Assembly (NCBI RefSeq): GCF_001675165.1
Contig: NZ_LROS01000008.1
Location: 37,243-101,242 of the forward strand
Direction: 5' to 3'
Source: Clostridium ragsdalei P11
Lineage (GTDB): Bacteria; Bacillota; Clostridia; Clostridiales; Clostridiaceae
DNA: 64,000 nucleotides
Shown here: piece by piece, positions 45,788-55,554 of the stretch
How the letters are laid out: the number at the start of each line of letters is the position of its first letter
Numbering within the stretch: position 1 is the stretch's first letter
Translations under genes and position numbers: made by a program
The notes under the pieces: model-generated
Told to the model about the DNA's origin: nothing
The model's input: the letters and a program-made list of their open reading frames with translations, nothing else
Databases searched by the model: none

Positions 45788-47785
45788 CTACAAATTTGAT
45801 GCAACCTCATAAGCATCCCAAATAGCATACATGATGTTTGAAACCTTCCTGGCATCGCCTAAAAGTCGTATATCAGGTATTTCATATTTAAGGGAATTAT
45901 AAAGTTCTTTATTGGAATTATATCCTATGGCAAAAACTATTGAATCTGCTTCAATCTCCCGCTTACCACTACCCTCTGTATTTACAAGAACACCTTTATC
46001 CGTAGTTTTTACAGCCTTTGACGAAGTTAGAACATCAATATGGTTGTATGGAATAAGAGCCAAAAGCATTCCCATGTTAGCAAAACAGCTTGGACCATTT
46101 AAAGCGAGCAAACTATCCATAGCCTCAACAATAGTAACTTTTTTACCAATTTTTTTTAGATAAAGAGCTGTTTCACAACCAACAAGGCCCCCACCTAAAA
46201 CTACAACTTTATCACCTATTTGCTTCCTGCCACAAAGTACATCTGCAGCAGCAAATACTTTGCTGTTATCTCCTAGGTTAAAAATCTTAGGTTTTGAGCC
46301 TGTAGCAATTATTACTACATCTACACTACTATTTCTGACGACTTCTGGTGTAACCTTAGTATTAAGTTTTATTTCCACACCCAAATCTTTTAAAGTATTT
46401 TCATACCATGCAATAAGTGCTCTGTCATCTTCTTTAAAGTCAGGAACTCCACCTGGAATTAAGTTTCCTCCAAGTCTTCCCGTTTCTTCATAAATTACTG
46501 GTTCATGCCCACGAAGTTTAAGAACTCTCGCTGCTTCACAACCTGCTACGCCCCCACCTACTATCAACACTTTTTTTGGTTTAAGTGCTGGAGTAAGAAA
46601 ATTAATACCTTCTCGGCAAGCTTCAGGATTAACAGCACAGTTAAGGGATCCATTTTTTACCATACGTCCTAGACATCCTTCATGGCATGAAAGGCATGGT
46701 CGTATCAACGCAGTTTTACCCAAATGCAACTTATTTACATAATCAGGATCTGCAAGAAGAGGTCTTCCAAGTCCTATCATATCACAAGCACCTTCATCTA
46801 AAGCAGAAAGTGCAAGATCAGGATTGTCCATACGTCCTGCACATATTATTGGGACATCAACTGCTTGTTTCATCATTTTTGCATAAGGAATATATAATCC
46901 CTTCTTTTGGTACATAGGTGGATGATTCCACCACCATGCATCATAGCATCCAACATCTACATCCAATGCATCATAACCATATTGTACAAGCAGCTTTGCT
47001 CCTTGAATACCTTCGTCAACATCTCTTCCTTTTTCCTCAAATTCTTCACCCGGCAGTCCTCCCTCTCGCCAGTTTTTTATAAAACTCTTAGGACTGTAAC
47101 GCAGTATAACAGGAAAATCATTACCACAACATTTCTTTATTTCTTCAACAACTTCACGAGCAAAACGCAGACGATTTTCGATGCATCCACCGTACTCATC
47201 AGTACGATGATTAAAAAATGAAATGGCAAACTGATCCAGCAGATAACCTTCATGTACAGCATGAATCTGTATACCGTCAAAACCGGCACGTTTTGCATTT
47301 ACTGCTCCTTCACCAAACATTTTAACAATATGATGTATTTCGTCTTTAGTTATTTCTCTGCAGGTTACATCAACCCATCGATTGGGAATAGGAGAAGGTG
47401 CTATTGGTGGTACATTTTCATTTAATGGTGGAGCCACTCTCCCAAATCCTGCACTCATTTGAAGAAAAACCTTTGAATCATAGGCATGAATACGTTCGGT
47501 CATTTCACTAGCTGTTCTTATAAAGTGAATTGAATTATATGTAGAACAAGGTACACCAGGCATTTCATGTTTTTCTACTTCGTTTTCAACAAATGTTACA
47601 CCTGTAATAATGAGACCAGTGCCTCCGCTAGCACGTTTTACATAATAATCTACGCCACGCTGATTAAATCCACCCTCGGCATCACCAAGTCCTTGTGGGC
47701 CCATAGGTGCCATGGCAAAACGATTTCTAATTTCAACGTTTCCAATTTTAACAGGTTCAAATAATTTTTTATATTTATAAACCAT
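45788..47785 (-). CDS. 2-enoate reductase-like Old Yellow Enzyme with FAD/NAD domain
   Basis: 665 residues, the length of clostridial 2-enoate reductases. The N-terminal FMN barrel (FEPVKIGNVEIRNRFAMAP, IQIHAVHEGYLLDQF) is followed by a [4Fe-4S] site (CLSCHEGCLGR plus a cysteine in LNCAVNP) and a C-terminal FAD/NAD domain (VLIVGGGVAGCEAARVL, VVLGGGLVGCE). It is predicted to reduce alpha,beta-unsaturated carboxylates, for example cinnamate- or crotonate-type acids, with NADH. BaiCD-like activity on steroids is an alternative. It is monocistronic. Confidence 0.88.
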   Translation of the reverse strand: MVYKYKKLFEPVKIGNVEIRNRFAMAPMGPQGLGDAEGGFNQRGVDYYVKRASGGTGLIITGVTFVENEVEKHEMPGVPCSTYNSIHFIRTASEMTERIHAYDSKVFLQMSAGFGRVAPPLNENVPPIAPSPIPNRWVDVTCREITKDEIHHIVKMFGEGAVNAKRAGFDGIQIHAVHEGYLLDQFAISFFNHRTDEYGGCIENRLRFAREVVEEIKKCCGNDFPVILRYSPKSFIKNWREGGLPGEEFEEKGRDVDEGIQGAKLLVQYGYDALDVDVGCYDAWWWNHPPMYQKKGLYIPYAKMMKQAVDVPIICAGRMDNPDLALSALDEGACDMIGLGRPLLADPDYVNKLHLGKTALIRPCLSCHEGCLGRMVKNGSLNCAVNPEACREGINFLTPALKPKKVLIVGGGVAGCEAARVLKLRGHEPVIYEETGRLGGNLIPGGVPDFKEDDRALIAWYENTLKDLGVEIKLNTKVTPEVVRNSSVDVVIIATGSKPKIFNLGDNSKVFAAADVLCGRKQIGDKVVVLGGGLVGCETALYLKKIGKKVTIVEAMDSLLALNGPSCFANMGMLLALIPYNHIDVLTSSKAVKTTDKGVLVNTEGSGKREIEADSIVFAIGYNSNKELYNSLKYEIPDIRLLGDARKVSNIMYAIWDAYEVASNL

Positions 47786-47886
47786 ACATAAACCTCCTTG
47801 TTAAATTAATATATTTCACTTACTTACCTAAGGCCCTAAATCTTTTGGCCTTGTAAAAGCTATTACTAGAAATATGAGTTTTTCAA

Positions 47887-47939
47887 TAAAAACATGGCAT
47901 TGTACTTAAAATCAATGGTGAAATTAAGTTACAATGCCA
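47887..47939 (-). terminator. Terminator of ppdK
   Basis: Minus strand TGGCATTGTA(AC)TTAA and its complement pair over about 14 bp, followed by TGTTTTT. Confidence 0.75.
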
Positions 47940-48001
47940 TAGTACAGATAGCTTCAAATTGCCCTTTTATAAGGTTTTTTAAGCTATTACTATACTTTTA
48001 A

Positions 48002-50635
48002 TTACTTTCTTGGATTCTTTATTTGAGCTTGAGCTGCAGCAAGTCTTGCCACAGGTACCCTAAATGGTGAACAAGATACATAGTCAAGTCCTACATTGTG
48101 GAAAAATTCTACAGAAGATGGATCCCCTCCATGTTCTCCACATATTCCAAGATGAATGTCAGGTCTAGTCTTTTTACCTAATTTTACAGCAGTCTCTACA
48201 AGTTTTCCTACTCCAATCTGATCTAACTTTTGGAATGGATCAAACTCATATACTTTTTTATCATAATAATCATTTAAAAATTTACCTGCATCATCTCTTG
48301 AAAATCCAAAAGTCATTTGAGTTAAATCATTAGTTCCAAATGAGAAGAACTCAGCTTCTTTTGCTATTTCATCAGCTGTAATAGCCGCTCTTGGAATTTC
48401 TATCATAGTTCCTACTTCATATTTTAAATTGACTCCCTCTTTTTGTATTATTTCATCTGCTACCTTTACAACTACATCTTTAACATATTTTAATTCTTTT
48501 ACTTCTCCTACAAGAGGTATCATAATTTCTGGAACTATATCATACCCTTTTCTCTTCTTAACATCTATAGCTGCTTCTATAATAGCCCTTGTTTGCATTT
48601 CAGCTATTTCTGGATATGAAACAGTAAGCCTGCATCCTCTATGTCCCATCATAGGATTAAATTCATGTAGAGAATCTATAGTATCTTTCAATTCTTGAAA
48701 ACTTACTCCCACTTCCTTTGCTAAAGCCTCTATATCCTCAGTTTCAGTAGGTAAGAATTCATGAAGTGGTGGATCCAAAAATCTAATTGTGACAGGTTTT
48801 CCTTCCATTGCCTCATATATTCCAATAAAATCTTTCTTTTGTCTTGGTAGCAATTTATCTAAAGCTTTTCTTCTCTGCTCTTCCGTTTTTGAAACTATCA
48901 TTTCTCTCATTTCTGGTATTCTATCTTCATCGAAGAACATATGCTCTGTTCTACAAAGTCCTATTCCTTCGGCACCAAAACTAATAGCCTGGTTTGCATC
49001 TCTTGGTGTATCTGCATTGGTTCTAACTCCTAATTTTCTTATATTATCAGCCCATCCCATGAAGATTCCAAAATCTCCCGATATTTCTGGTGCTACAGTC
49101 TTTATAGGCTCTCCATAAACATTTCCAGTACTTCCATCTAAAGATATGTAATCTCCTTCTTTATAAACCTTATCTAATCTTTTGAAAAGCTTTTCCTTTT
49201 CACTTACTATAAGATCACCACATCCAGCTACACAGCATGTTCCCATACCTCTTGCTACAACAGCTGCATGAGATGTCATACCTCCTCTAACTGTAAGTAT
49301 TCCTTCAGAAGCTGCCATTCCTTCTATATCTTCTGGGGAAGTCTCTAACCTTACAAGTATTACCTTTTCACCTTGATCATGATGTTTCTTAGCATCATCT
49401 GCTGTAAAATATATCTTACCACAAGCTGCTCCTGGTGATGCAGGAAGTCCATTTGCTATTACAGCTGCCCGTTTCAATTCATCACTGTCAAAGTTTGGAT
49501 GCAATAGTGTGTCAAGCTGTTTAGGCTCAACTTTAAGTATGGCCTCTTCTTTAGTGATGAGACCTTCATCTACCATATTTACTGCTATTCTAAGTGCAGC
49601 CTGAGCTGTTCTCTTACCGTTTCTCGTCTGAAGGAAATATAATTTCCCCTGCTCTATAGTAAACTCCATATCCTGCATATCTTTATAATGATTTTCGAGT
49701 TTATTCGCTATACTCATAAATTGAGAATAACATTTTGGAAGGTCTTCTTTTAGCTTTGTTATAGGTTGAGGTGTTCTTATCCCTGCAACTACATCCTCTC
49801 CTTGAGCGTTTATGAGATATTCACCAAATATGGACTTTTCCCCTGTAGATGGGTTTCTAGTAAATGCAACTCCTGTTCCTGAAGTCTCTCCCATATTTCC
49901 AAATACCATTGATTGAACATTTACTGCAGTTCCCCAATCACCTGATATATCGTTTAACCTTCTGTAAATTATTGCTCTAGGGTTTTCCCAAGATCTAAAC
50001 ACTGCAGTAACTGACTGAATTAACTGTTCCTTAGGATCTTGAGGAAAGTCTTCCTTTACTTCTTTTTTGTAAATATCTTTAAATTTCTGGATTATATCCT
50101 TTAAATCGGATTCATCTAAATCTGTATCGTATTTTACTCCTTTAGCATTTTTTACGTCATCCAGCACATCTTCAAATTCTCTCTTTTCAATTCCCATAAC
50201 TACATCTGAAAACATTTGAATAAATCTTCTATAAGAATCATACGCAAATCTTTCATTTCCTGTTAGCTTTTTAAGTCCTATTACAGTATCATCATTTAAT
50301 CCCAAATTTAATATAGTATCCATCATTCCTGGCATAGAAACTCTGGCTCCTGACCTTACTGAAACTAACAGTGGATTCTCTATACTTCCAAACTTTTTTC
50401 CTGTTGTCTCTTCCACATTTTTAAGTGCATCATAAATTTGATCTATAACTTGCTGTGATATGGATTTACCATCTTCATAATATTTGGTACATGCCTCTGT
50501 GGATATAGTAAATCCACCAGGAACGGGTATGCCAAGATTGGTCATTTCTGCAAGATTAGCTCCCTTGCCTCCAAGTAAATTTCTCATGCCAGCATTTCCT
50601 TCATTGAAAAGATAAACGTACTTCTTACCATTCAT
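48002..50635 (-). CDS. ppdK: Pyruvate, phosphate dikinase
   Basis: 877 residues, full length. The N-terminal ATP-grasp domain begins KKYVYLFNEGNAGMRNLLGGKGANLAEM. The central phosphohistidine domain has GILTVRGGMTSHAAVVARGMG. The C-terminal PEP domain has ISFGAEGIGLCRTEHMFF and GICGEHGGDP. It interconverts pyruvate and phosphoenolpyruvate with ATP/AMP and PPi/Pi. It lies immediately downstream of a CcpN-like regulator gene. Confidence 0.98.
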   Translation of the reverse strand: MNGKKYVYLFNEGNAGMRNLLGGKGANLAEMTNLGIPVPGGFTISTEACTKYYEDGKSISQQVIDQIYDALKNVEETTGKKFGSIENPLLVSVRSGARVSMPGMMDTILNLGLNDDTVIGLKKLTGNERFAYDSYRRFIQMFSDVVMGIEKREFEDVLDDVKNAKGVKYDTDLDESDLKDIIQKFKDIYKKEVKEDFPQDPKEQLIQSVTAVFRSWENPRAIIYRRLNDISGDWGTAVNVQSMVFGNMGETSGTGVAFTRNPSTGEKSIFGEYLINAQGEDVVAGIRTPQPITKLKEDLPKCYSQFMSIANKLENHYKDMQDMEFTIEQGKLYFLQTRNGKRTAQAALRIAVNMVDEGLITKEEAILKVEPKQLDTLLHPNFDSDELKRAAVIANGLPASPGAACGKIYFTADDAKKHHDQGEKVILVRLETSPEDIEGMAASEGILTVRGGMTSHAAVVARGMGTCCVAGCGDLIVSEKEKLFKRLDKVYKEGDYISLDGSTGNVYGEPIKTVAPEISGDFGIFMGWADNIRKLGVRTNADTPRDANQAISFGAEGIGLCRTEHMFFDEDRIPEMREMIVSKTEEQRRKALDKLLPRQKKDFIGIYEAMEGKPVTIRFLDPPLHEFLPTETEDIEALAKEVGVSFQELKDTIDSLHEFNPMMGHRGCRLTVSYPEIAEMQTRAIIEAAIDVKKRKGYDIVPEIMIPLVGEVKELKYVKDVVVKVADEIIQKEGVNLKYEVGTMIEIPRAAITADEIAKEAEFFSFGTNDLTQMTFGFSRDDAGKFLNDYYDKKVYEFDPFQKLDQIGVGKLVETAVKLGKKTRPDIHLGICGEHGGDPSSVEFFHNVGLDYVSCSPFRVPVARLAAAQAQIKNPRK

Positions 50636-50702
50636 ACAAACATCTCCCTTATAAAGTTTTTAACATTTTTGTATATTAACAGGATTTACCTGAATAATCG
50701 GT

Positions 50703-51347
50703 TTATTTACTTTCTCCTATCTTTACAAAAAGTCTTGTTATGTTGGTTTTGGATACTTTCCCTATAATTTTAAATGTTTCGTTTTTAGATTTATCATAAG
50801 ATTTTTCTACTACTGGAAGACTATCTACTTCATGCTCCATTATTTTTTGAGCTGCTAAATATGCGGGATCATCCTTCTGCACACATACTATATTGGGCAT
50901 TCTTGTCATTATTACACCTACAGGTATTTTATGCATATCTGTACTGCCCATAGCTATTTTTATAAAATCTTTTCTAGAAACAGCTCCTATCAAAACACCA
51001 TTGTTTTCTATAAACAAAGTTCCCACATCATTTAAAAACAAGTATAATATTGCATCATATACAGTAGTATTTTCATCTACCATTACTGGTTTTGACATTA
51101 TATCTTTTACTTTTATTTCCATTATATAATCATATAATAAACTGTAAGAAGGTTTTTGAGAATATATATATCCAACCTTTGGTTTTGCCTCTAATATGCC
51201 TGTCATTGTAAGTATGGCTAAATCAGGTCTTAAAGCTGCCCTCGTAACACTCAATTTGGACGCAAGCTGTTCACTTGTTATTGGTGCATGTTCTTTTACT
51301 AATTCTATTATTTTTTCTTGCCTTGGTGATAATTTTATGATGTCCAC
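50703..51347 (-). CDS. CcpN-like transcriptional regulator with HTH and CBS domains
   Basis: 214 residues. The N-terminal HTH (SPRQEKIIELVKEHAPITSEQLASKLSVTRAALRPDLAILTMTG) resembles the Bacillus repressor CcpN, which controls gluconeogenic genes. Two CBS domains follow (IMSKPVMVDENTTVYDAI, VGVIMTRMPNIVCVQKDDPAY), which bind adenine nucleotides in this family. The start is a GTG. Its place just ahead of ppdK suggests it controls that gene according to energy state. Confidence 0.88.
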   Translation of the reverse strand: MDIIKLSPRQEKIIELVKEHAPITSEQLASKLSVTRAALRPDLAILTMTGILEAKPKVGYIYSQKPSYSLLYDYIMEIKVKDIMSKPVMVDENTTVYDAILYLFLNDVGTLFIENNGVLIGAVSRKDFIKIAMGSTDMHKIPVGVIMTRMPNIVCVQKDDPAYLAAQKIMEHEVDSLPVVEKSYDKSKNETFKIIGKVSKTNITRLFVKIGESK

Positions 51348-51554
51348 CCTCTCTCTTCATAGTAAACCAATCAATTGTAAAAATATTTACTAAGAGGAAT
51401 CTACAGTCCATAACTGTATTCTTAAAGCTATTATACCACATATATACAAATTAATAATATACTCTTCTTTGTTTTATTCAAAATTGTCAATATATTTTAA
51501 ATTGTATATGAGTTGCACCTAAAATATCTTTCAAATACAACTTAATAATAAAAT

Positions 51555-52160
51555 TTATTGCTTATCACTACTTTTTTCATCATTTTCTCCATATCCTTTT
51601 TCATCCTCATCAATGTCATCAAATTTTACAGTATACTTGTATGAGTTTTTATCTTCATCATCATTTTTATTAGAAAATTTATCTTTTACAGAAGACGCTG
51701 CATTAAAAACTTTATCTTTTACATCACTTACAGTGCTCTTTACTCCACTTTTTATTATCTTATCTACTACTTCTACACTTCCATCATCTTTTATTATCTC
51801 TATGCTCAGTTTTGTAAACACAGCAGTCAATATGCCTATAGCTATAAGTGGCGGCCATACAAGTGCTGTTAATGTAGCTGCAATACCTGCATTTACTGGA
51901 ATATCAAGTACAGTTCTATCCTCTCTTCTTATTTTTATCCTAGTTACATTTCCCTTTCTAACCAAATCTTTTAACCAATCAAGAAATTCGTCCTTTGTAG
52001 TATACATACTATCCTTAGTTGATTTTTCAGTTTCTTCTATATATATAAGTGCATCAACCACATTTCCTTCACAATTTTCTAAAGCTTCCTTTGCTTCGGC
52101 ATAAGTTACTCCAGTTCTCTCTCTTATAATATCAATTTTTTCTAATGTTATTTCGCTCAT
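51555..52160 (-). CDS. UBA-like / DUF4342 domain protein
   Basis: 201 residues. The N-terminal EKIDIIRERTGVTYAEAKEA plus NCEGNVVDALIYIEE is a UBA/TS-N-like helical domain. A DUF4342 region follows with a membrane-like segment (TLTALVWPPLIAIGILTAVF), and the C-terminal third is acidic and disordered. Function unknown. It is 15 bases downstream of recO and is probably cotranscribed with it. Confidence 0.75.
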   Translation of the reverse strand: MSEITLEKIDIIRERTGVTYAEAKEALENCEGNVVDALIYIEETEKSTKDSMYTTKDEFLDWLKDLVRKGNVTRIKIRREDRTVLDIPVNAGIAATLTALVWPPLIAIGILTAVFTKLSIEIIKDDGSVEVVDKIIKSGVKSTVSDVKDKVFNAASSVKDKFSNKNDDEDKNSYKYTVKFDDIDEDEKGYGENDEKSSDKQ

Positions 52161-52175
52161 AATTTTCTCTCCTTT

Positions 52176-52949
52176 TCAATTTTTATTTTTTTCAAAACTT
52201 TGAAGGCAATTCAAAACGTCTAAACTTTTAGGTTTTCTAAAATAGTTTTGAGAAATAATTAATGTCAAAATTTTATATAGTTCTTTTTTTACATCTTCTG
52301 ATAATATAACCTTATACACATTTTCTAAAGGAATTTTAGACAAATATTTGAGGGCACTTGAAGTAGCATATTTTATAGGTATACCATTTACCTTTTCACA
52401 TTCACTGCAAACACCGCCCAAATACTGAAGATTTAAATAATCAAAAGATGTAATTTTCTTTCTACATAGAGCACACTGATCAAAATTAAGACCATATCCT
52501 GTAATCTGTAAAATTTTTAGTTCAAATGCTCTGGCTAAAGTTTCTACATCAACTCCATGACTTCTTATAAGATAAAAAGAAGTAACCAGATATCTAAATA
52601 ATTCACTGCTAGTTTCACCGTCATTCATTGCTATATCCGTAAGTTCACAAAAATAAGAAGCATAGGTTAAATCATTTAAATCATTTAATAAATCTTGAAA
52701 TGAATCTATTAAACTACTTTCATTTATTACATACAAGTTCTTACCTTTATAGACTACGTAATCTCCATAACAAAACTGAAGTGTAGTAGAAAATAGAGAG
52801 TTTTTACTACTTTTTGATCCTCTAGCTATAGTTGCTATCTTGCCTAATTTTTCAGTAAAAAGCCACACCAATTTATCTGACTCTTTTATATCTTGAGTTT
52901 TAATTATGACAGCTCTAGTTTTGAATATGTTCAGAAAATCATCCCCCAC
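52176..52949 (-). CDS. recO: DNA repair protein RecO
   Basis: 257 residues as drawn. The N-terminal OB fold ([21 protein letters not shown]) and the zinc-ribbon cysteines ([16 protein letters not shown]) are typical; RecO loads RecA at gaps. Start choice is odd. There is no in-frame ATG: the GTG at 52949 has no ribosome site, while a strong GGGGGA sits over codons 2-3 and points to a CTG at 52934, which begins the family-typical NIFKTRAV. Confidence 0.92.
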   Translation of the reverse strand: MGDDFLNIFKTRAVIIKTQDIKESDKLVWLFTEKLGKIATIARGSKSSKNSLFSTTLQFCYGDYVVYKGKNLYVINESSLIDSFQDLLNDLNDLTYASYFCELTDIAMNDGETSSELFRYLVTSFYLIRSHGVDVETLARAFELKILQITGYGLNFDQCALCRKKITSFDYLNLQYLGGVCSECEKVNGIPIKYATSSALKYLSKIPLENVYKVILSEDVKKELYKILTLIISQNYFRKPKSLDVLNCLQSFEKNKN

Positions 52950-52996
52950 TACAGTTCTAATTATATTATGTCCTTATTTTAAAATAAATTCCCATA

Positions 52997-53878
52997 CTAT
53001 TTATATCCTAATTCTTTTAACAATCTATCACTATCTCTCCATTCTTTCTTAACTTTAACCCATACCTTTAAATAGACCCTTGTATCTAAAAATTTTTCAA
53101 TATCTTTCCTTGCATAAGTTGAAATTTTCTTCAACATAGCACCATTTTTACCTATAATTATACCCTTATGAGAATCTTTTTCACAGAGTAATGTAGCTTC
53201 TATATTGTAAATTTCCTTCGAGTCTTTTTTCATTGAGTCTATCTCTACTGCTATTCCATGTGGAACTTCTTTTGAGAGAAGCCTGAGTGCCTTTTCCCTA
53301 ATTATCTCGGATACTATAAATTTTTCCTGTTTATCCGTAATCATATCATCCGGGTAATACTTAGGCCCTTCGGGTATATACTTTACCATAAGATCTATTA
53401 ATTCTTCCACATTCTTTCTCTTTAATGCAGATATAGGTATTACCTCCACAAAATTAAATATAGCTGAATAATTTTTTAAAGTTTCTGCCACTCTATGTTC
53501 TGGATTTTCATCTATTTTATTTAAAACTAAAAACACAGGTACATTGCATTTTTTAAGTTCTTCTAAAATATATAAATCTCCTTTGCCTGGCTCTAATTCA
53601 GGAGTAGTTAAAAAAAGCACCAAATCTACATCTTTGATGGAATCTTCAGCAGCTTTAACCATATAGTCCCCCAGCTTATGTTTTGGCTTATGTATACCTG
53701 GTGTGTCTACAAAAACCAACTGAAAATCATCCTCTGTTAGAATAGTCTGTATACTGTTTCTAGTAGTCTGCGGTCTACAAGATACAATAGACAACTTTTC
53801 CCCCATTATATTATTCAAAAGCGTTGATTTTCCCACATTAGGTCTTCCTATTATTGTAATAAATCCTGATTTAAACAT
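52997..53878 (-). CDS. era: GTPase Era
   Basis: 293 residues, usual length. G1 [13 protein letters not shown]3 [10 protein letters not shown] and G4 NKID define the GTPase domain, and the C-terminal KH domain contains [15 protein letters not shown]. Era binds 16S rRNA near the anti-Shine-Dalgarno sequence and aids 30S maturation. It precedes recO, as in many Firmicutes. Confidence 0.97.
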   Translation of the reverse strand: MFKSGFITIIGRPNVGKSTLLNNIMGEKLSIVSCRPQTTRNSIQTILTEDDFQLVFVDTPGIHKPKHKLGDYMVKAAEDSIKDVDLVLFLTTPELEPGKGDLYILEELKKCNVPVFLVLNKIDENPEHRVAETLKNYSAIFNFVEVIPISALKRKNVEELIDLMVKYIPEGPKYYPDDMITDKQEKFIVSEIIREKALRLLSKEVPHGIAVEIDSMKKDSKEIYNIEATLLCEKDSHKGIIIGKNGAMLKKISTYARKDIEKFLDTRVYLKVWVKVKKEWRDSDRLLKELGYK

Positions 53879-54075
53879 AAATTTTCTCCTTATTTTCTAA
53901 ATCTTTTTTGCAAAAGTTTCTACTAAAATTTTTTCTATATTCTTATCATGCAAATTTTCATATGTCTTAAATAGTATACTTTCCATATTTCTGATGAAAA
54001 TTCTAAAATTACTTGTCTACATAATTCATATTATTCCCCTAAAAAACATATAAATATAATATTTAAATTCTCCTT

Positions 54076-54774
54076 TTAGCTAAATACTCTAAAAAGGAAT
54101 ACAGTTATCAAAACACCAAATGCTCCTCCACAAACTACTTCTATGACTGAATGAGTATCTGAATCCACCCTGCTTTGCGCCACTATAAATGCCAAAAGGT
54201 AGCTCAATATTACCACTGCTAATTGCTCTGATATAAGCGCTATAGTAGTAGCTATAGAAAAAGCTATGGCACTATGACCACTTGGCATTCCTCCTTTTAA
54301 TGGAGTTCCTTCACCAAAAATTGCCTTTATAATTATTGTAGTTATAAATACAATTGCAAGTATTATAAATATTACATAAGGATTTGTACTTTTTACCTTT
54401 CTCATGACTATAAAATTAATATACTTTAGTTTATCCCAAAATATTATATATCCTACCACAACAGCATTTACAGCAGCAACTAGCACTCCACCAGCAGCCA
54501 CATTTTTAGCAATTTTAGCAAGTGGATGATAGTAGTTTATAGTGGCATCTATAGCAGATTCTACAGCAGTATTAAAAAGTTCCGCAATAATAACAATACT
54601 TATCGTTATTATTACGGCTAATATCTCCATTTTACTTAAATCATAAATAAAGCATATAACTAATACTAAAAGAGCTGCTATCATATGTATTTTCATATTT
54701 CTCTGAGTTCTTACAGAATATATTATACCTTCAATAGCATAGTTAAAACTATCCAATAGCTTTTTAACCTTCAT
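54076..54774 (-). CDS. Undecaprenol/diacylglycerol kinase fused to PAP2 phosphatase
   Basis: 232 residues. The N-terminal half is a DgkA-type kinase (LDSFNYAIEGI, ELFNTAVESAIDATI). The C-terminal half has the PAP2 motifs KGGMPSGHSAIAFS and SRVDSDTHSVIEV. In Gram-positives the kinase part phosphorylates undecaprenol and a PAP2 enzyme can dephosphorylate it, so the fusion brings opposing activities together in one membrane protein. It lies between ybeY and era. Confidence 0.9.
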   Translation of the reverse strand: MKVKKLLDSFNYAIEGIIYSVRTQRNMKIHMIAALLVLVICFIYDLSKMEILAVIITISIVIIAELFNTAVESAIDATINYYHPLAKIAKNVAAGGVLVAAVNAVVVGYIIFWDKLKYINFIVMRKVKSTNPYVIFIILAIVFITTIIIKAIFGEGTPLKGGMPSGHSAIAFSIATTIALISEQLAVVILSYLLAFIVAQSRVDSDTHSVIEVVCGGAFGVLITVFLFRVFS

Positions 54775-54815
54775 CTCTATTCCCCATTTTATGTAATTTT
54801 AACTTATATACATTA

Positions 54816-55310
54816 TTACAGTTTGAATCCGCTTAAAATTTCCTCTTCCCTCTGCCTCATGATTTTTTTATCACTTTCTTCCATATGATCATACCCTAAA
54901 AGGTGAAGTACTGAATGTACTGTTAAATAACAAGCTTCTCTTAAAAATGAATGCCCAAATTCCTGAGCCTGTTCCTCTGCTCTTTCAAGAGAAAGTGCTA
55001 TATCACCTAATACTAAATTTCCCTCATCCATATCGCTTTCTTCAAATTCATGATTTACATATACCTGTTTAAATACAGTGCCTTCTGGATACTCTAACAT
55101 TGGAAAAGATAATACATCAGTTACCTTATCTATGTTTCTATTCTCCATATTTATATTTTTTATCTCTTCATTATCTATAAAAATAACACTTATTTCACAG
55201 GGAATATTTACATTCTCTTCTTTTAGAGCACATTGTATTACACCTTTTATATTTTCTTCTAGCTCCTGTGTTACTTCTATTTTATTTTGTCTATTATCTA
55301 TAAAAATCAT
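54816..55310 (-). CDS. ybeY: Endoribonuclease YbeY, rRNA maturation factor
   Basis: 164 residues from the ATG at 55310 (GGGAGG 7 bases upstream); a further frame extends to 55325. The zinc site is [14 protein letters not shown] (H-x3-H-x5-H), preceded by [11 protein letters not shown]. YbeY is needed for 16S rRNA 3'-end processing and quality control. The order pgpH, ybeY, dgkA, era is conserved. Confidence 0.96.
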   Translation of the reverse strand: MIFIDNRQNKIEVTQELEENIKGVIQCALKEENVNIPCEISVIFIDNEEIKNINMENRNIDKVTDVLSFPMLEYPEGTVFKQVYVNHEFEESDMDEGNLVLGDIALSLERAEEQAQEFGHSFLREACYLTVHSVLHLLGYDHMEESDKKIMRQREEEILSGFKL

Positions 55311-55393
55311 TTGCGTTCCTCCCAATTTAGTATGTAAAAGTTCTACTTTAAGTAGAACTTTTTAATTGATTGATAGATTTTTGAGAAAATTTA

Positions 55394-55554
55394 GGTATTT
55401 GAAAGAAAATAACAAGTCAAAGATGCGACGAATATTTTTTATCAAACAAGGAGGCAGGTTCCGCAGATAGTAAATCCTATCTAAGGGTTCTGCCGACGCA
55501 GTATGATAGAAAATAGGCTAGCATACTGACTAGTTATTTCTTTGAAAATGTCTT
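55394..55554. repeat. About 160-bp foldback repeat, inverted copy of 10939-11098
   Basis: Its reverse complement matches the pur-operon copy over nearly its whole length, including ATTTTCAAAGAAATAAC and CTGCGTCGG-AGAACCCTTAG. It sits between pgpH and ybeY; the last bases encode the C-terminus and stop of PgpH. Confidence 0.85.
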
